From assembly GCF_001457815.1 (NCBI RefSeq), contig NZ_LN898217.1:1-64000 (forward strand): a stretch of 64,000 nucleotides of DNA, written 5' to 3'. The notes below the pieces were generated by a model. That model was not told the DNA's origin, made no database searches, and was given only the letters and a program-made list of their open reading frames with translations. The translations under genes and the position numbers were made by a program. How positions within the stretch are numbered: the stretch's first letter is position 1; each line of letters starts with the position of its first letter. The stretch comes from Vitreoscilla massiliensis (GTDB taxonomy: Bacteria > Pseudomonadota > Gammaproteobacteria > Burkholderiales > Neisseriaceae). Below are positions 43,688 to 52,367 of this stretch, piece after piece.

Positions 43688-44670
43688 TACTTTTTAGAAA
43701 CCGCCACATGTGAGCGCAGACGGCTCTTAAACGAGTTTGCACCCAGTTGATGAAACATCGGATTGTTGGGGTCGGCTTCAGGCCCCAAAGCCAGTTGTTT
43801 CAGCTCTGTGGATAAGTTTAAGTGTGGCACGCGACTGTTCAAATGTGGCGCCAAGAAGTAAGCAATCGAATAACGGTCTTGCTGTCCTTGCGGCGTGACC
43901 ACACGGTGCACATTGGCGCGCAAATAACCATTGGTCGCCAATTCCAAAATCTCACCGATGTTAATCACAAAAGCGTCCTGTAACGGCGGTACGTCTATCC
44001 AACCGTGATCGGTTTCCACTTGCAAACCACCGACCTCATCTTGCAATAACAAAGTCAAAATATCGGTGTCTTTGTGCGCGCCCACGCCTTGCGCATCGGC
44101 AGCGGCACTGGAAGCGGGATAACGCACCAATTTCAACAAATGCACAGGCGGATCGGCAATCAAATCGTCCAAGGCATTCGCAGGTTGGTCTAAAGCCACC
44201 AAGAACGCACGCAAGAGTTTAATCGCCACCGCACGCAGTGTTTGTTGGTAAGCCAATACCGTGGTTTTGAATTCAGGCAAATCGGCCGCTTGTGGCCACA
44301 AATTTGGGCCTTGTAAATGCAACCATGGCGCATCGTCGGGGATGTTTTCCCACACAGGCAATTCGGCACCGATGTCAATTTGTTCGCGGTTGTCAGGCTG
44401 ATTGCGGGTAATTTCTTCTTTGGCGCCGGTATAGCCACGAAATTGCGGGGAGTGTTCCATCGCCAAGGCATTTTTCTGCGCCGCGCTCAATTGGAAGAAA
44501 GCGCGCGCTTCGCACTCCATGGCACGAATTTGCGCAATGTCCACACCGTGACCCACCAAATAAAAGAAACCAATGTCGCGCGCGGTTTGGCGCAATTCAC
44601 GGTAAAAGTCTGCTTGTTGATTGGGGTCGTCAACCCTCGATAAATTGATAACTGGTAGTTGATTTTGCAT
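43651..44670 (-). CDS. 2-oxoglutarate/Fe(II)-dependent oxygenase, IPNS-like
   Basis: A 339-residue enzyme of the isopenicillin N synthase-like dioxygenase family. The N-terminal DIOX_N block is LPVINLSRVDD, and the iron facial triad is seen as H and D in GAHKDTDILTLL and the distal H in NVHRVVTPQG, with the 2OG-binding RYSIAYF nearby. Substrate unknown. The start at 44670 is set by family N-terminus. Divergent from an aldehyde dehydrogenase gene, 117 bp between starts, suggesting a shared oxidative pathway. Confidence 0.82.
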   Translation of the reverse strand: MQNQLPVINLSRVDDPNQQADFYRELRQTARDIGFFYLVGHGVDIAQIRAMECEARAFFQLSAAQKNALAMEHSPQFRGYTGAKEEITRNQPDNREQIDIGAELPVWENIPDDAPWLHLQGPNLWPQAADLPEFKTTVLAYQQTLRAVAIKLLRAFLVALDQPANALDDLIADPPVHLLKLVRYPASSAAADAQGVGAHKDTDILTLLLQDEVGGLQVETDHGWIDVPPLQDAFVINIGEILELATNGYLRANVHRVVTPQGQQDRYSIAYFLAPHLNSRVPHLNLSTELKQLALGPEADPNNPMFHQLGANSFKSRLRSHVAVSKKYYPQSYAQICQS

Positions 44671-44787
44671 GGTGATTTGTGGCTGTCGTTGAGGTAAAAA
44701 GTAACTTGCAGTATAACGGCAGAGCCAACATTGGGGCAAAGACCCCATTTGACTAAGCTTAGAACCCATATCCACAAGGAAGAGATC

Positions 44788-46293
44788 ATGAGCAGCGATG
44801 CATACCGCAATTTCAACCAACAATACATCAATGGCTTATGGCGCGATGGCGCTTCCAGCCGCAGCAGCGACAACATCAATCCTTATACGCAAGAACGCAT
44901 CAACACCATTGCCTTGGCCAACCAAGCCGATGTCGATGCTGCTTACCAAAGCGCCCAAGCCGCGCAAAAAGCATGGGCAGCCACGTTGCACACCGAGCGC
45001 ACGGCCTTGGTACAACGCGTCGGCGTCATCTTGCAACAGCGTGCCGAGGAAATCATCGATTGGCTGATCCAAGAATCGGGCAGCACGCGTTTGAAAGCAA
45101 CGATAGAAGTGGGCGCAGCCCAAGGCATTACCGCAGAAGCAGCCACCTTTCCTGCCCGTATGGTTGGTGCCTTATTGCCTTCCAACATTCCCCACCAAGA
45201 CAGCCGCTATTACCGTCAGGCTTTGGGTGTGATTGCCGTCATCAGCCCGTGGAATTTCCCGTTTCACCTGAGCATGCGTTCGGTGATTACCGCCATTGCT
45301 TGCGGCAACAGCGTGGTATTGAAACCTGCCAGCGACACGCCGATTACCGGCGGCTTGTTGTTGGCGAAGATTTTTGAAGAAGCCGGCTTGCCTGCGGGGG
45401 TGCTCAATGTGGTGGTCGGTGCGGGCAGCGAAATTGGCGATTATTTTGTCGAACACGCGGTGCCGCGTATGGTGTCGTTCACCGGCTCTACTGCCGTGGG
45501 CAAACGCGTCGGCGCGCTGGCCGTGGGTGGCCGCTACATCAAACGCGTGGCCTTGGAATTGGGTGGCCGCTACATCAAACGCGTGGCCTTGGAATTGGGT
45601 GGCAACGCGCCTTTGGTGGTTTTGGACGATGCCGATTTGGATCAAGCCGTTAACATCGCGGCAATGGGGCGCTTCTTGCACCAAGGACAGATTTGCATGT
45701 CGACCAACCGCGTCATCGTTGATGCCAAGGTTTACGATGCCTTTGTGGCCAAATTGGTTGATAAAATCAAAACCGTGCGCTACGGCAATCCGGATGAAAT
45801 GGGTGTGATTGTCGGGCCCATCATCAATGAGTCCCAATTAAGCGGCCTGAAAAAAATCATCGCCCAAGCCGAGCAAGACGGTGCCAAATTGGTATTGGGT
45901 GGTGACATCGTCAACAATGTGTTGCCACCGCATGTGTTCATCGACGTTGACCCGCAATCGGCCTTGGCCAAAGAAGAAAGTTTTGGCCCGGTCTTGCCTG
46001 TTATCAAGGCGCGCGATGAAGCCCACGCTTTGGAATTGGCCAACGACACCGAATACGGCTTGTCCAGCGCCGTGGTCACACGCAATCACGAACGCGGCGT
46101 GGCTTTTGCCTTGCAAATAGAGGCGGGCATGACCCACATCAACGACATCACCGTCGACGACCAAGCACATGCGCCGTTTGGTGGCGAGAAAAACTCAGGC
46201 TTGGGTCGCTTCAATGGCGATTGGATTTTGGAAGAATTCACCCGCACCCATTGGATCACGGTGCAAACCCAACCCCGTCCTTATCCATTGTGA
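44788..46293 (+). CDS. Aldehyde dehydrogenase with internal duplication
   Basis: A 501-residue NAD(P)-dependent aldehyde dehydrogenase. Key parts are VISPWNFPFHLSM (cofactor pocket), FTGSTAVGKRVG, the catalytic-glutamate motif LELGGNAPLV with E269, and the nucleophile C303 in GQICMS. An in-frame 36-bp tandem duplication repeats GGRYIKRVALEL (residues 247-258 and 259-270), so a second potential glutamate (E257) exists. The E269 to C303 spacing is the standard 34 residues, so the second copy is in the native place. AAGGAAGAG precedes the ATG. Substrate resembles benzaldehyde- or vanillin-type ALDHs but is not fixed. Confidence 0.85.
   Translation: MSSDAYRNFNQQYINGLWRDGASSRSSDNINPYTQERINTIALANQADVDAAYQSAQAAQKAWAATLHTERTALVQRVGVILQQRAEEIIDWLIQESGSTRLKATIEVGAAQGITAEAATFPARMVGALLPSNIPHQDSRYYRQALGVIAVISPWNFPFHLSMRSVITAIACGNSVVLKPASDTPITGGLLLAKIFEEAGLPAGVLNVVVGAGSEIGDYFVEHAVPRMVSFTGSTAVGKRVGALAVGGRYIKRVALELGGRYIKRVALELGGNAPLVVLDDADLDQAVNIAAMGRFLHQGQICMSTNRVIVDAKVYDAFVAKLVDKIKTVRYGNPDEMGVIVGPIINESQLSGLKKIIAQAEQDGAKLVLGGDIVNNVLPPHVFIDVDPQSALAKEESFGPVLPVIKARDEAHALELANDTEYGLSSAVVTRNHERGVAFALQIEAGMTHINDITVDDQAHAPFGGEKNSGLGRFNGDWILEEFTRTHWITVQTQPRPYPL
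45525..45596 (+). repeat. 36-bp in-frame tandem duplication in the aldehyde dehydrogenase
   Basis: Two perfect copies, 45525-45560 and 45561-45596, beginning GGGTGGCCGCTACATC, followed by a 7-nt start of a third. No base differs between copies, which indicates a recent event. Confidence 0.95.
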
Positions 46294-46327
46294 TGTTGCA
46301 TATGAATCACTTGTAACATGCATCAAT

Positions 46328-46357
46328 AAGCGGCCTGTAAACATTTACAGGCCGCTT
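46328..46357. terminator. Inverted DUS terminator, ALDH / cupin convergent
   Basis: Fourteen-base arms with a 2-nt centre between converging genes. Confidence 0.8.
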
Positions 46358-46373
46358 TTGTAACTGTGCATGC

Positions 46374-46715
46374 TTAATCCACGATCAGCAAAGTCGCACC
46401 CGTATCGGTATACGATTGGTGCGCATCGCTGCCATCGCCCACTTGGTAACTCATGCCCGCCGTCAGTTTGAATTCCCGCCCATCTTGCAAACGCGTCATC
46501 AGTTCGCCTTGCAAGCAAAACAACACATGGCCTTTTTCACACCAATGGTCGGCCAAATAGCCGGCACTGTATTCCACCATGCGCACACGGATACGATTTT
46601 CAGCCTCACCAAAAAACTGTGTGCGCCAATAGGCCATACCGGTTTCGCCTTGGTGTTCGGTGGCGATGATTTCCTGCCAATTGGTGGTAGAAAACGGAAA
46701 AGGGAACATCTTCAT
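46374..46715 (-). CDS. DHCW-motif cupin-fold protein
   Basis: A 113-residue single cupin barrel. The central segment YLADHWCEKGHVLFCLQGEL resembles the DHCW cupin group, in which the metal-site residues cluster; GDGSDAHQSYTDTG closes the barrel. Function unknown. The ATG at 46715 is used; a DUS copy (46721-46732) lies directly upstream, leaving little space for a ribosome site. Probably monocistronic. Confidence 0.7.
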   Translation of the reverse strand: MKMFPFPFSTTNWQEIIATEHQGETGMAYWRTQFFGEAENRIRVRMVEYSAGYLADHWCEKGHVLFCLQGELMTRLQDGREFKLTAGMSYQVGDGSDAHQSYTDTGATLLIVD

Positions 46716-46866
46716 CACAAGCGGCCTGTAAAAATGGGAAAGCCACCATCTTAGCCTATTCGCGCGCGGCGTGCTCGCTCAGGCCGACCATATGTCCGTA
46801 CCCAATCTGGCTTCCCATCGCCATGACAACATCGCGCTGCCCACAGCCATAGTCTCCATCTCGCCA

Positions 46867-47238
46867 TCATTGCAGGTGCACATGTTGTTGCAATTGCCGA
46901 ATTTGCTCCTCAACGGCCGCCACCACCGCAGCATTGTTGTCCCACATGTCCAAAAATCCCCACTCCTCACTCGGGGACAGCAACATGTTTTGCAATATGG
47001 CGATGGCCGCTTGCAAAGTGGGCAAGCGCTGTTCTAAATACGCGTATGGCCACGCATACGCAGAACCAAAACAGGCCAATACCACACAAGCCGCCCGCAC
47101 CGCATCGTATTGTTCGGTATCGGCGCGAAACTCGTGTATGGTGCGCAAGACCCAATCCATGCCACTGCCATTCCAATAGCGAGCAAACCAATCCGCCGCC
47201 TCATCATTGTCCCAAGGTGCCGCGCTCCAATCGCCCAT
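46867..47238 (-). CDS. DUF4259 family protein
   Basis: A 123-residue soluble protein. The N-terminal MGDWSAAPWDNDEAADWF is the DUF4259 hallmark, and the remainder is helical. Function unknown. The start was moved to the ATG at 47238: AAAGGA lies just before it and homologues begin at this point, whereas the ATG at 47253 would place that ribosome site inside the gene. Monocistronic, with a single DUS (47269-47280) upstream. Confidence 0.75.
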   Translation of the reverse strand: MGDWSAAPWDNDEAADWFARYWNGSGMDWVLRTIHEFRADTEQYDAVRAACVVLACFGSAYAWPYAYLEQRLPTLQAAIAILQNMLLSPSEEWGFLDMWDNNAAVVAAVEEQIRQLQQHVHLQ

Positions 47239-47382
47239 TTGCCATCCTTTCATCGTTATTGACCAAGATTTACAGGCCGCTTATCTGTAGCCCATCGCAG
47301 CATAGCCAGCGCCAAGTTGGACTTACTTTCAACAAGCCATCCATACAGCAATAAATCTCTGCACAGACAAATATTTATATTT

Positions 47383-47453
47383 ATTTCTGTCTTTACTGAA
47401 ATAAATATTGACGCTGAAATTTAAATTAATTATATTTCAGTAAAGACAGAAAT
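47383..47453. promoter_or_regulatory. Double palindromic operator upstream of the desaturase gene
   Basis: Two perfect 21-bp inverted arms (47383-47403 and 47433-47453) with a 29-bp spacer. Each arm is itself an imperfect palindrome of the form ATTTC[A/T]GT-N4-AC[A/T]GAAAT. The right arm ends 18 bp before the start codon, so a bound repressor would block the ribosome site region or promoter. It could alternatively fold as a large RNA hairpin. Confidence 0.7.
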
Positions 47454-47470
47454 TTATAAAGGAGTAAATC

Positions 47471-48310
47471 ATGAGAAACAGCGCTGAAACTTTTGTCCAT
47501 GCCAACCATGCTGTCAACACAGAAACCGTCAGCGATGCTGAATTGCTGCGCAGCATTCCGTTTCATGATTTGCTCAGCCTCAGCCGCAAACAAATCTTCA
47601 TCAACACCACGTTGTCATGGCCTTGGTTGGGCTTGGGCTTTTTATTGGCCATGCAAGGCTGGTATGTGTTGGCCATCTTGGCCACAGGCATGTTTTACAT
47701 GTTGGCCTTGCGCCAAGCGCACGATTGTTACCATAAAAACATCGGCTTATCGGCGCGCAATACACAAATATTATTGCATGTTTTGGCGATTACCATGTTG
47801 TGCGTGACCCATGCCGTTGGTTTTACCCACTTGCAACACCATCAGCACAAATTGAACGAACACGATATTGAAGGCTCGTGGTCGCGCAAATCGGCTTGGT
47901 CGGCCATCGCACTCGGGTGGGTGTTTTTCTACAAAATTCAGCAAAACGGCTTGAAACATGGACCCAAACGCTTACAGCGTCGCGCTTACATCGATTTGGC
48001 CTTGATATTTTCGGTATTGTTGCTCACTGCGATTAGCCAACATCCATTGCTGATTTACCATGTGTTGTCGATGTTGGTATGCAGTTGCTTGGTTGGCTTC
48101 TTCGCCGTGTGGAGTGTGCACCACGGTTGTGAGGGCGAACACGACATCGCCCGCACCGAGCGCCGTGCTTGGTTGAATTTTGCCACAGCCCACCTGTTAT
48201 TTCATGTGGAACCCCACCCTTTCCCCGCCGTGCCGTGTAACCATTTGCCCCAATTGGCGCAGCGCATGGACGCCGTGGTGCCACATCTGCTGCAAAAGCG
48301 CGTGACTTAA
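47471..48310 (+). CDS. Fatty-acid desaturase family protein
   Basis: A 279-residue inner-membrane di-iron desaturase/hydroxylase. The three histidine boxes are present: HDCYH (about 83-87), HLQHHQH (about 118-124) and HLLFHVEPHP (about 249-258), with hydrophobic helices between. It would introduce a double bond or hydroxyl into a fatty or carotenoid chain using O2. AAGGAG precedes the ATG. The double operator upstream implies tight repression, perhaps by a lipid-sensing regulator. Regiospecificity and substrate are unknown. Confidence 0.85.
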   Translation: MRNSAETFVHANHAVNTETVSDAELLRSIPFHDLLSLSRKQIFINTTLSWPWLGLGFLLAMQGWYVLAILATGMFYMLALRQAHDCYHKNIGLSARNTQILLHVLAITMLCVTHAVGFTHLQHHQHKLNEHDIEGSWSRKSAWSAIALGWVFFYKIQQNGLKHGPKRLQRRAYIDLALIFSVLLLTAISQHPLLIYHVLSMLVCSCLVGFFAVWSVHHGCEGEHDIARTERRAWLNFATAHLLFHVEPHPFPAVPCNHLPQLAQRMDAVVPHLLQKRVT

Positions 48311-48318
48311 ACCATGGT

Positions 48319-48332
48319 GTTTCACATGAAAC
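48319..48332. promoter_or_regulatory. parS-like site 2
   Basis: GTTTCACATGAAAC, the complement of site 1, lies 9 bp after the desaturase stop and 5 bp before an inverted DUS pair. Confidence 0.55.
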
Positions 48333-48337
48333 CGATA

Positions 48338-48373
48338 AAAAAGCGGCCTGTAAATATTTACAGGTCGCTTTTT
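48338..48373. terminator. Inverted DUS terminator, desaturase / YbjQ convergent
   Basis: Arms AAAAAGCGGCCTGTAAA and TTTACAGGTCGCTTTTT with one G-U pair (GGTCGC in place of GGCCGC). Confidence 0.8.
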
Positions 48374-48389
48374 AACACAAAACACATGC

Positions 48390-48716
48390 TTACACGGTTT
48401 CTACCACCACTGCCGTACCAGAAGCGGCCACCATCAACATGCTGTTGGTTTCGCCCAAAACCTCGTAATCCAAATCCACTGCCACCACCGCATTGGCGCC
48501 CAATTTGGCAGCACGTTGTTGCAATTCTTCCAGCGCAATGTCGCGGGCTTTTTGCAATTCGCGCTCATACGAACCCGAACGGCCACCCACAATGTCGCGC
48601 ACACTGGCAAACAAGTCTTTGAAAATATTGGCGCCCATAATGGCTTCGCCATTGACCACGCCGATGTAGCGCACGATTTTATGGCCTTCTAAACTCGGGG
48701 TTGTCGAAACAATCAT
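48390..48716 (-). CDS. YbjQ family protein (DUF74)
   Basis: A 108-residue protein of the YbjQ/UPF0145 family, which forms pentameric rings of unknown function. VSTTPSLEGHKIVRYIGVVNGEAI at the start and LGANAVVAVDLDYEVL near the end are characteristic. The ATG at 48716 was chosen because GAAGGA then stands 6 nt upstream; the ATG at 48722 would touch the ribosome site. It shares the strand with trhA and rsmE upstream, 12 bp away, and is probably in their operon. Confidence 0.85.
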   Translation of the reverse strand: MIVSTTPSLEGHKIVRYIGVVNGEAIMGANIFKDLFASVRDIVGGRSGSYERELQKARDIALEELQQRAAKLGANAVVAVDLDYEVLGETNSMLMVAASGTAVVVETV

Positions 48717-48728
48717 TTTCATTCCTTC

Positions 48729-49352
48729 TCACAAAACGTAAAAATAAATGCACACAAATTGAAACAAGCTGCCCAATAACACAAAAATGTGCCAAATGCC
48801 GTGACCATGCTTGATTTGCGTGTCTTTGATAAACCAATAAATGCCGCCACTGTAGGCTAAGCCACCAGCGACCAACCAAAACAAACCCCAGCCAGCCAAA
48901 TTTTTCAGCAAGGGTGCAATCGCCACCACCACCAACCAGCCCATTAACACATAAATCACCATCGACAGCCAACGGCTGGGTGAGCGCAAGCCTATGGTCA
49001 GTTCTTGGATGATGCCAAACAAACACAGCCCCCAAGACACGCCAAACAAAGACCAGCCCCACGGGCCGTTCAAAGTCACCAAGGTAAACGGCGTGTAACT
49101 GCCGGCGATCAGCAAATAAATGGCGCAGTGGTCAAATTTCTGCAACACCGCTTTGGCCAATTTGGGTCTGACACTGTGGTACAAGGTGGAGACCACATAC
49201 AAAAAAATCAACGCCCCGCCGTAAACACTGGCGGCCACCACCGCCAATTCGCCTTGTCCTACGGCTTTAATCACCAACAATACTGTCGCCAAGATGGCCA
49301 ACAGCGCACCTATCAAATGGCTATAGGCATTAAAGCGTTCGCCATGGTACAT
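48729..49352 (-). CDS. trhA: TrhA/hemolysin III family membrane protein
   Basis: A 207-residue seven-helix protein of the PAQR/hemolysin III family. The starting ERFNAYSHLIGALLA and the later STLYHSV and HGHGIWHIF segments carry the conserved His and Ser of the superfamily. TrhA homologues affect membrane energetics or lipid homeostasis. AAGGAAA precedes the ATG at 49352. It starts 8 bp after rsmE ends, in the same operon. Confidence 0.85.
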   Translation of the reverse strand: MYHGERFNAYSHLIGALLAILATVLLVIKAVGQGELAVVAASVYGGALIFLYVVSTLYHSVRPKLAKAVLQKFDHCAIYLLIAGSYTPFTLVTLNGPWGWSLFGVSWGLCLFGIIQELTIGLRSPSRWLSMVIYVLMGWLVVVAIAPLLKNLAGWGLFWLVAGGLAYSGGIYWFIKDTQIKHGHGIWHIFVLLGSLFQFVCIYFYVL

Positions 49353-49360
49353 AGTTTTCC

Positions 49361-50086
49361 TTAAAGAAAATCGCCCCAACGTGCTTGCAAACAGGCAACA
49401 GCAGTCATGGCAGCGGTTTCTGTACGCAAGACCCGCGGCCCCAAGCTTAAAGGCACAAAACCGCTGTCTAAAATTTGGGCTTCTTCTTGCGCGCTAAAAC
49501 CACCTTCAGGACCCGCCATCAACACCGCTTGTGTGGCCGTTTCGGGCAGATGTTGTAAACCTTGTTCATTCACCACACTCAGCAAAATATGCAATTCGCT
49601 TGCCGATTTGGAGGCCAAATACTCAGACAATTTTAATACTGGCAATACCTGCGGCACCACCGAGCGACCGCTTTGCTCACAAGCAGAAATCACAATTTCT
49701 TGCCAACGCAACAAGCGTTTGTCGGCGCGTTCGCCTTGCAAACGCAGCACACAACGCTCGCTGATGATGGGTTGGAACACACTCACGCCCAATTCCACGC
49801 ATTTTTGCAAGGTAAATTCCATGCGTTCGCCGCTGGATAAAGACTGTACCAAACTTAAATGTAAATGGGATTCGGTCTCACATGCTTTAACCTCATTTAG
49901 CATCACTGTGACCGATTTGCGTCCCATTTCCACAATTTCAGCACTGACATCGTTGCCATCGCCATTGAACAACACCACACGGTCACCGACCTGTAAACGC
50001 AACACCTGCACATGTCGCATCACCCGTTCTGGCAAGGCCAAGGTAGATCCAGAGTTCAGAGGCAAGGGGCAGTAAAATCGAGGCAT
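49361..50086 (-). CDS. rsmE: 16S rRNA (uracil1498-N3)-methyltransferase
   Basis: A 241-residue SPOUT-class methyltransferase with an N-terminal PUA-like part (MPRFYCPLPL, HVQVLRLQVGDRVVLFNGDG) and a C-terminal trefoil knot (AVLMAGPEGGFSAQEE, then LSLGPRVLRTETAAM). It methylates U1498 in the decoding region of 16S rRNA. The start at 50086 is set by the usual MPRFY. First gene of a leftward rsmE-trhA-ybjQ unit. Confidence 0.93.
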   Translation of the reverse strand: MPRFYCPLPLNSGSTLALPERVMRHVQVLRLQVGDRVVLFNGDGNDVSAEIVEMGRKSVTVMLNEVKACETESHLHLSLVQSLSSGERMEFTLQKCVELGVSVFQPIISERCVLRLQGERADKRLLRWQEIVISACEQSGRSVVPQVLPVLKLSEYLASKSASELHILLSVVNEQGLQHLPETATQAVLMAGPEGGFSAQEEAQILDSGFVPLSLGPRVLRTETAAMTAVACLQARWGDFL

Positions 50087-50217
50087 GGTAGGCACTTTGG
50101 CTAAATACAAAAACGCTATTGTACCGCAAGCTTGAACACAGTAATTCGTTGACTTATTAACAACATCCCCTAATAATCGTCGTGATAAGTACAGGGCAAG
50201 AGGCCCAAAGGTTGGTC

Positions 50218-51009
50218 ATGGTGTTAGATGCATTAATACAATTGGTTAGAGAGGTGGCTGCAACCGAGGTCATGCCTCGGTTTTTGCGCGTCGGTAGCAG
50301 TCGCAAAGACGACGGCAGTTTGTTCACGGAAGCCGACATTGCCGCCCAAAATGCTTTTGCACAAGGGCTGACAGCGATTGCGAATTACCCGATGTTGGGC
50401 GAGGAAATGGCCAAATGTGACCAAACCGCCTTGTGGCAGCAAAATCCCGATGGTTTGTGGGTGGTAGACCCCATCGATGGCACCACCAATTTCATCAATG
50501 GTTTGCCGCATTTTGCCTTGTCTGCCGCCTTGGTTAAAAACGGTGTCAGCCAATTGGGTGTGGTGTTCAATCCCTATACCAATGAATTGTATGCCGCCGA
50601 GCGCGGCGGTGGCGCTTACATGAATGACACCCCACTGCCGATTAAGCGCACTCTCAATCCTTTGAGCGAAGCCATCGCCGGCGTGGAAGTGAAATATTTG
50701 CGCTCAGGCAAACTCGCCAGCCGCATGCAAACCTTAGCGCCTTGTGGCAGCCAACGCAGCATGGGCAGCTCGACTTTGGATTGGTGTTATTTGGCTACAG
50801 GCCGCTATGATGTGTATGTGCACGGCGGACAAAAGCTGTGGGACTACGCTGCCGGGGCGTTGATTTTTGAAGAAGCTGGCGGTCAATTGGCCACATTGGA
50901 AGGCGATGAGTTTTGGAGTGGCGAACATGTGTTCAGCCGCTCGGCCATCGCCGCCTTGCAACCCGAGCTGTTCAGCGTGTGGTTGAAATGGATACGCAAT
51001 AATCAATAA
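50218..51009 (+). CDS. Inositol monophosphatase-family phosphatase
   Basis: A 263-residue metal-dependent phosphatase of the IMPase family. Motif 1 DPIDGTTNF and motif 2 WDYAAGALIFEEAGG are intact, and EEM (first metal ligand) is near residue 60. Family members act on inositol phosphate, or on histidinol phosphate, or as SuhB with rRNA antitermination. The specific role is not fixed. Start at 50218 by AAAGG; a longer frame to 50182 is open. Confidence 0.85.
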   Translation: MVLDALIQLVREVAATEVMPRFLRVGSSRKDDGSLFTEADIAAQNAFAQGLTAIANYPMLGEEMAKCDQTALWQQNPDGLWVVDPIDGTTNFINGLPHFALSAALVKNGVSQLGVVFNPYTNELYAAERGGGAYMNDTPLPIKRTLNPLSEAIAGVEVKYLRSGKLASRMQTLAPCGSQRSMGSSTLDWCYLATGRYDVYVHGGQKLWDYAAGALIFEEAGGQLATLEGDEFWSGEHVFSRSAIAALQPELFSVWLKWIRNNQ

Positions 51010-51068
51010 GCATCCAAAAAAACATTAAATCATTCATTTATATGGAATTTATTTCCATGCCATGACAC

Positions 51069-51093
51069 AGGCCAAACAGCAATTGTTTGGCCT
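51069..51093 (+). terminator. Hairpin after the inositol phosphatase-like gene
   Basis: AGGCCAAACA and TGTTTGGCCT form a 10-bp stem with a 5-nt loop. T-tract is weak. Confidence 0.6.
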
Positions 51094-51188
51094 GATGTGT
51101 ATGTTTAAGTTAAAAAATCAATTCCTTCCAACATCTCGCAACTGCCAGTGTAATATAAGCGCTTTCAATCTATTTGGGAGAATAGAAA

Positions 51189-52289
51189 ATGTCCAAATTG
51201 CGAGTGGGTGTGGTGTTTGGCGGCAAATCGGCAGAACATGAGGTGTCATTGCAATCGGCCAAAAACATCGTCGAAGCCATGGATAAAAACCGCTTCGATG
51301 TGGTGTTATTCGGGGTAGACAAACAAGGCCAATGGCATGTACACGACATCAACGATTATTTGCTCAATGCCAACAACCCCAGCAACATCGCCCTCAATCC
51401 TTCTTCTACTGCCGTGGCGCAAGTATTGGGCAAACCGCAAAACCAACTGATAGACGCGGGTAATGCCAATCCCTTGGGCAAAGTCGATGTGATTTTCCCG
51501 ATTGTGCACGGTACTTTGGGCGAAGATGGCTCTTTGCAAGGCATGTTGCGCTTGGCCAATTTGCCCTTTGTCGGCTCAGATGTGTTGGGTTCGGCCGTGT
51601 GCATGGACAAAGACGTGTGCAAACGTTTGCTGCGCGATGCCGGCCTGAAAGTCGCACCGTTCATCACCCTCAATCGCAGCCAACGCCACAGCGTCGACTT
51701 TGCTGCCGCCACCGCCAAATTGGGCTTGCCGCTGTTTGTGAAACCGGCCAACCAAGGCTCATCGGTAGGCGTAAGCAAGGTCAAAACCGCCGAACAATAC
51801 CAGCAAGCACTGGATTTGGCGTTTGAATTTGACCATAAAGTCTTGATTGAACAAGGCATTGTTGGCCGCGAAATTGAATGTGCGGTACTTGGCAATGAGC
51901 AGCCACAAGCCAGCACTTGCGGTGAAGTGGTATTGAGCAGCGAGTTTTATGCTTACGATACCAAATACATCAGCGAAGACGGCGCGCGTGTGGAAATCCC
52001 TGCCGCCATTCCTGCCGAAGTCAACGAAGCCATACGCCAAGTGGCGGTTGCCGCTTACACCACATTAGGCTGTTGTGGCATGGCACGCGTCGATGTTTTC
52101 CTCACCGCTGACAATGAAATCATCATCAACGAAATCAACACTCTGCCAGGCTTTACCAACATCAGCATGTACCCGAAATTGTGGGAAGCCAGTGGCTTGG
52201 CCTATACCGATTTGATTACACGCTTAATCGAATTGGCGATAGAACGCCATGCCTTGGACAACAGCCTCAAAAGCTCTATGACGGCTTAA
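51189..52289 (+). CDS. ddl: D-alanine--D-alanine ligase (DdlA type)
   Basis: A 366-residue ATP-grasp ligase. VVFGGKSAEHEVSLQSA starts the protein, FVKPANQGSSVGVSKV and IIINEINTLPGFT are the ATP- and metal-binding blocks. It joins two D-alanines for peptidoglycan precursors. The length and N-terminus match the longer DdlA class, and it lies outside the division/cell-wall gene cluster. GGGAGA precedes the ATG. Ends at a DUS hairpin. Confidence 0.95.
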   Translation: MSKLRVGVVFGGKSAEHEVSLQSAKNIVEAMDKNRFDVVLFGVDKQGQWHVHDINDYLLNANNPSNIALNPSSTAVAQVLGKPQNQLIDAGNANPLGKVDVIFPIVHGTLGEDGSLQGMLRLANLPFVGSDVLGSAVCMDKDVCKRLLRDAGLKVAPFITLNRSQRHSVDFAAATAKLGLPLFVKPANQGSSVGVSKVKTAEQYQQALDLAFEFDHKVLIEQGIVGREIECAVLGNEQPQASTCGEVVLSSEFYAYDTKYISEDGARVEIPAAIPAEVNEAIRQVAVAAYTTLGCCGMARVDVFLTADNEIIINEINTLPGFTNISMYPKLWEASGLAYTDLITRLIELAIERHALDNSLKSSMTA

Positions 52290-52305
52290 ACAGCTCCTAA
52301 CGATT

Positions 52306-52343
52306 AAAAAAGCGGCCTGTAAATGTTTACAGGCCGCTTTTTT
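52306..52343. terminator. Inverted DUS terminator, ddl / lpxC convergent
   Basis: Eighteen-base arms AAAAAAGCGGCCTGTAAA and complement with a 2-nt centre. Confidence 0.87.
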
Positions 52344-52367
52344 ATGATATTCACTGCTTAAGCAGCA

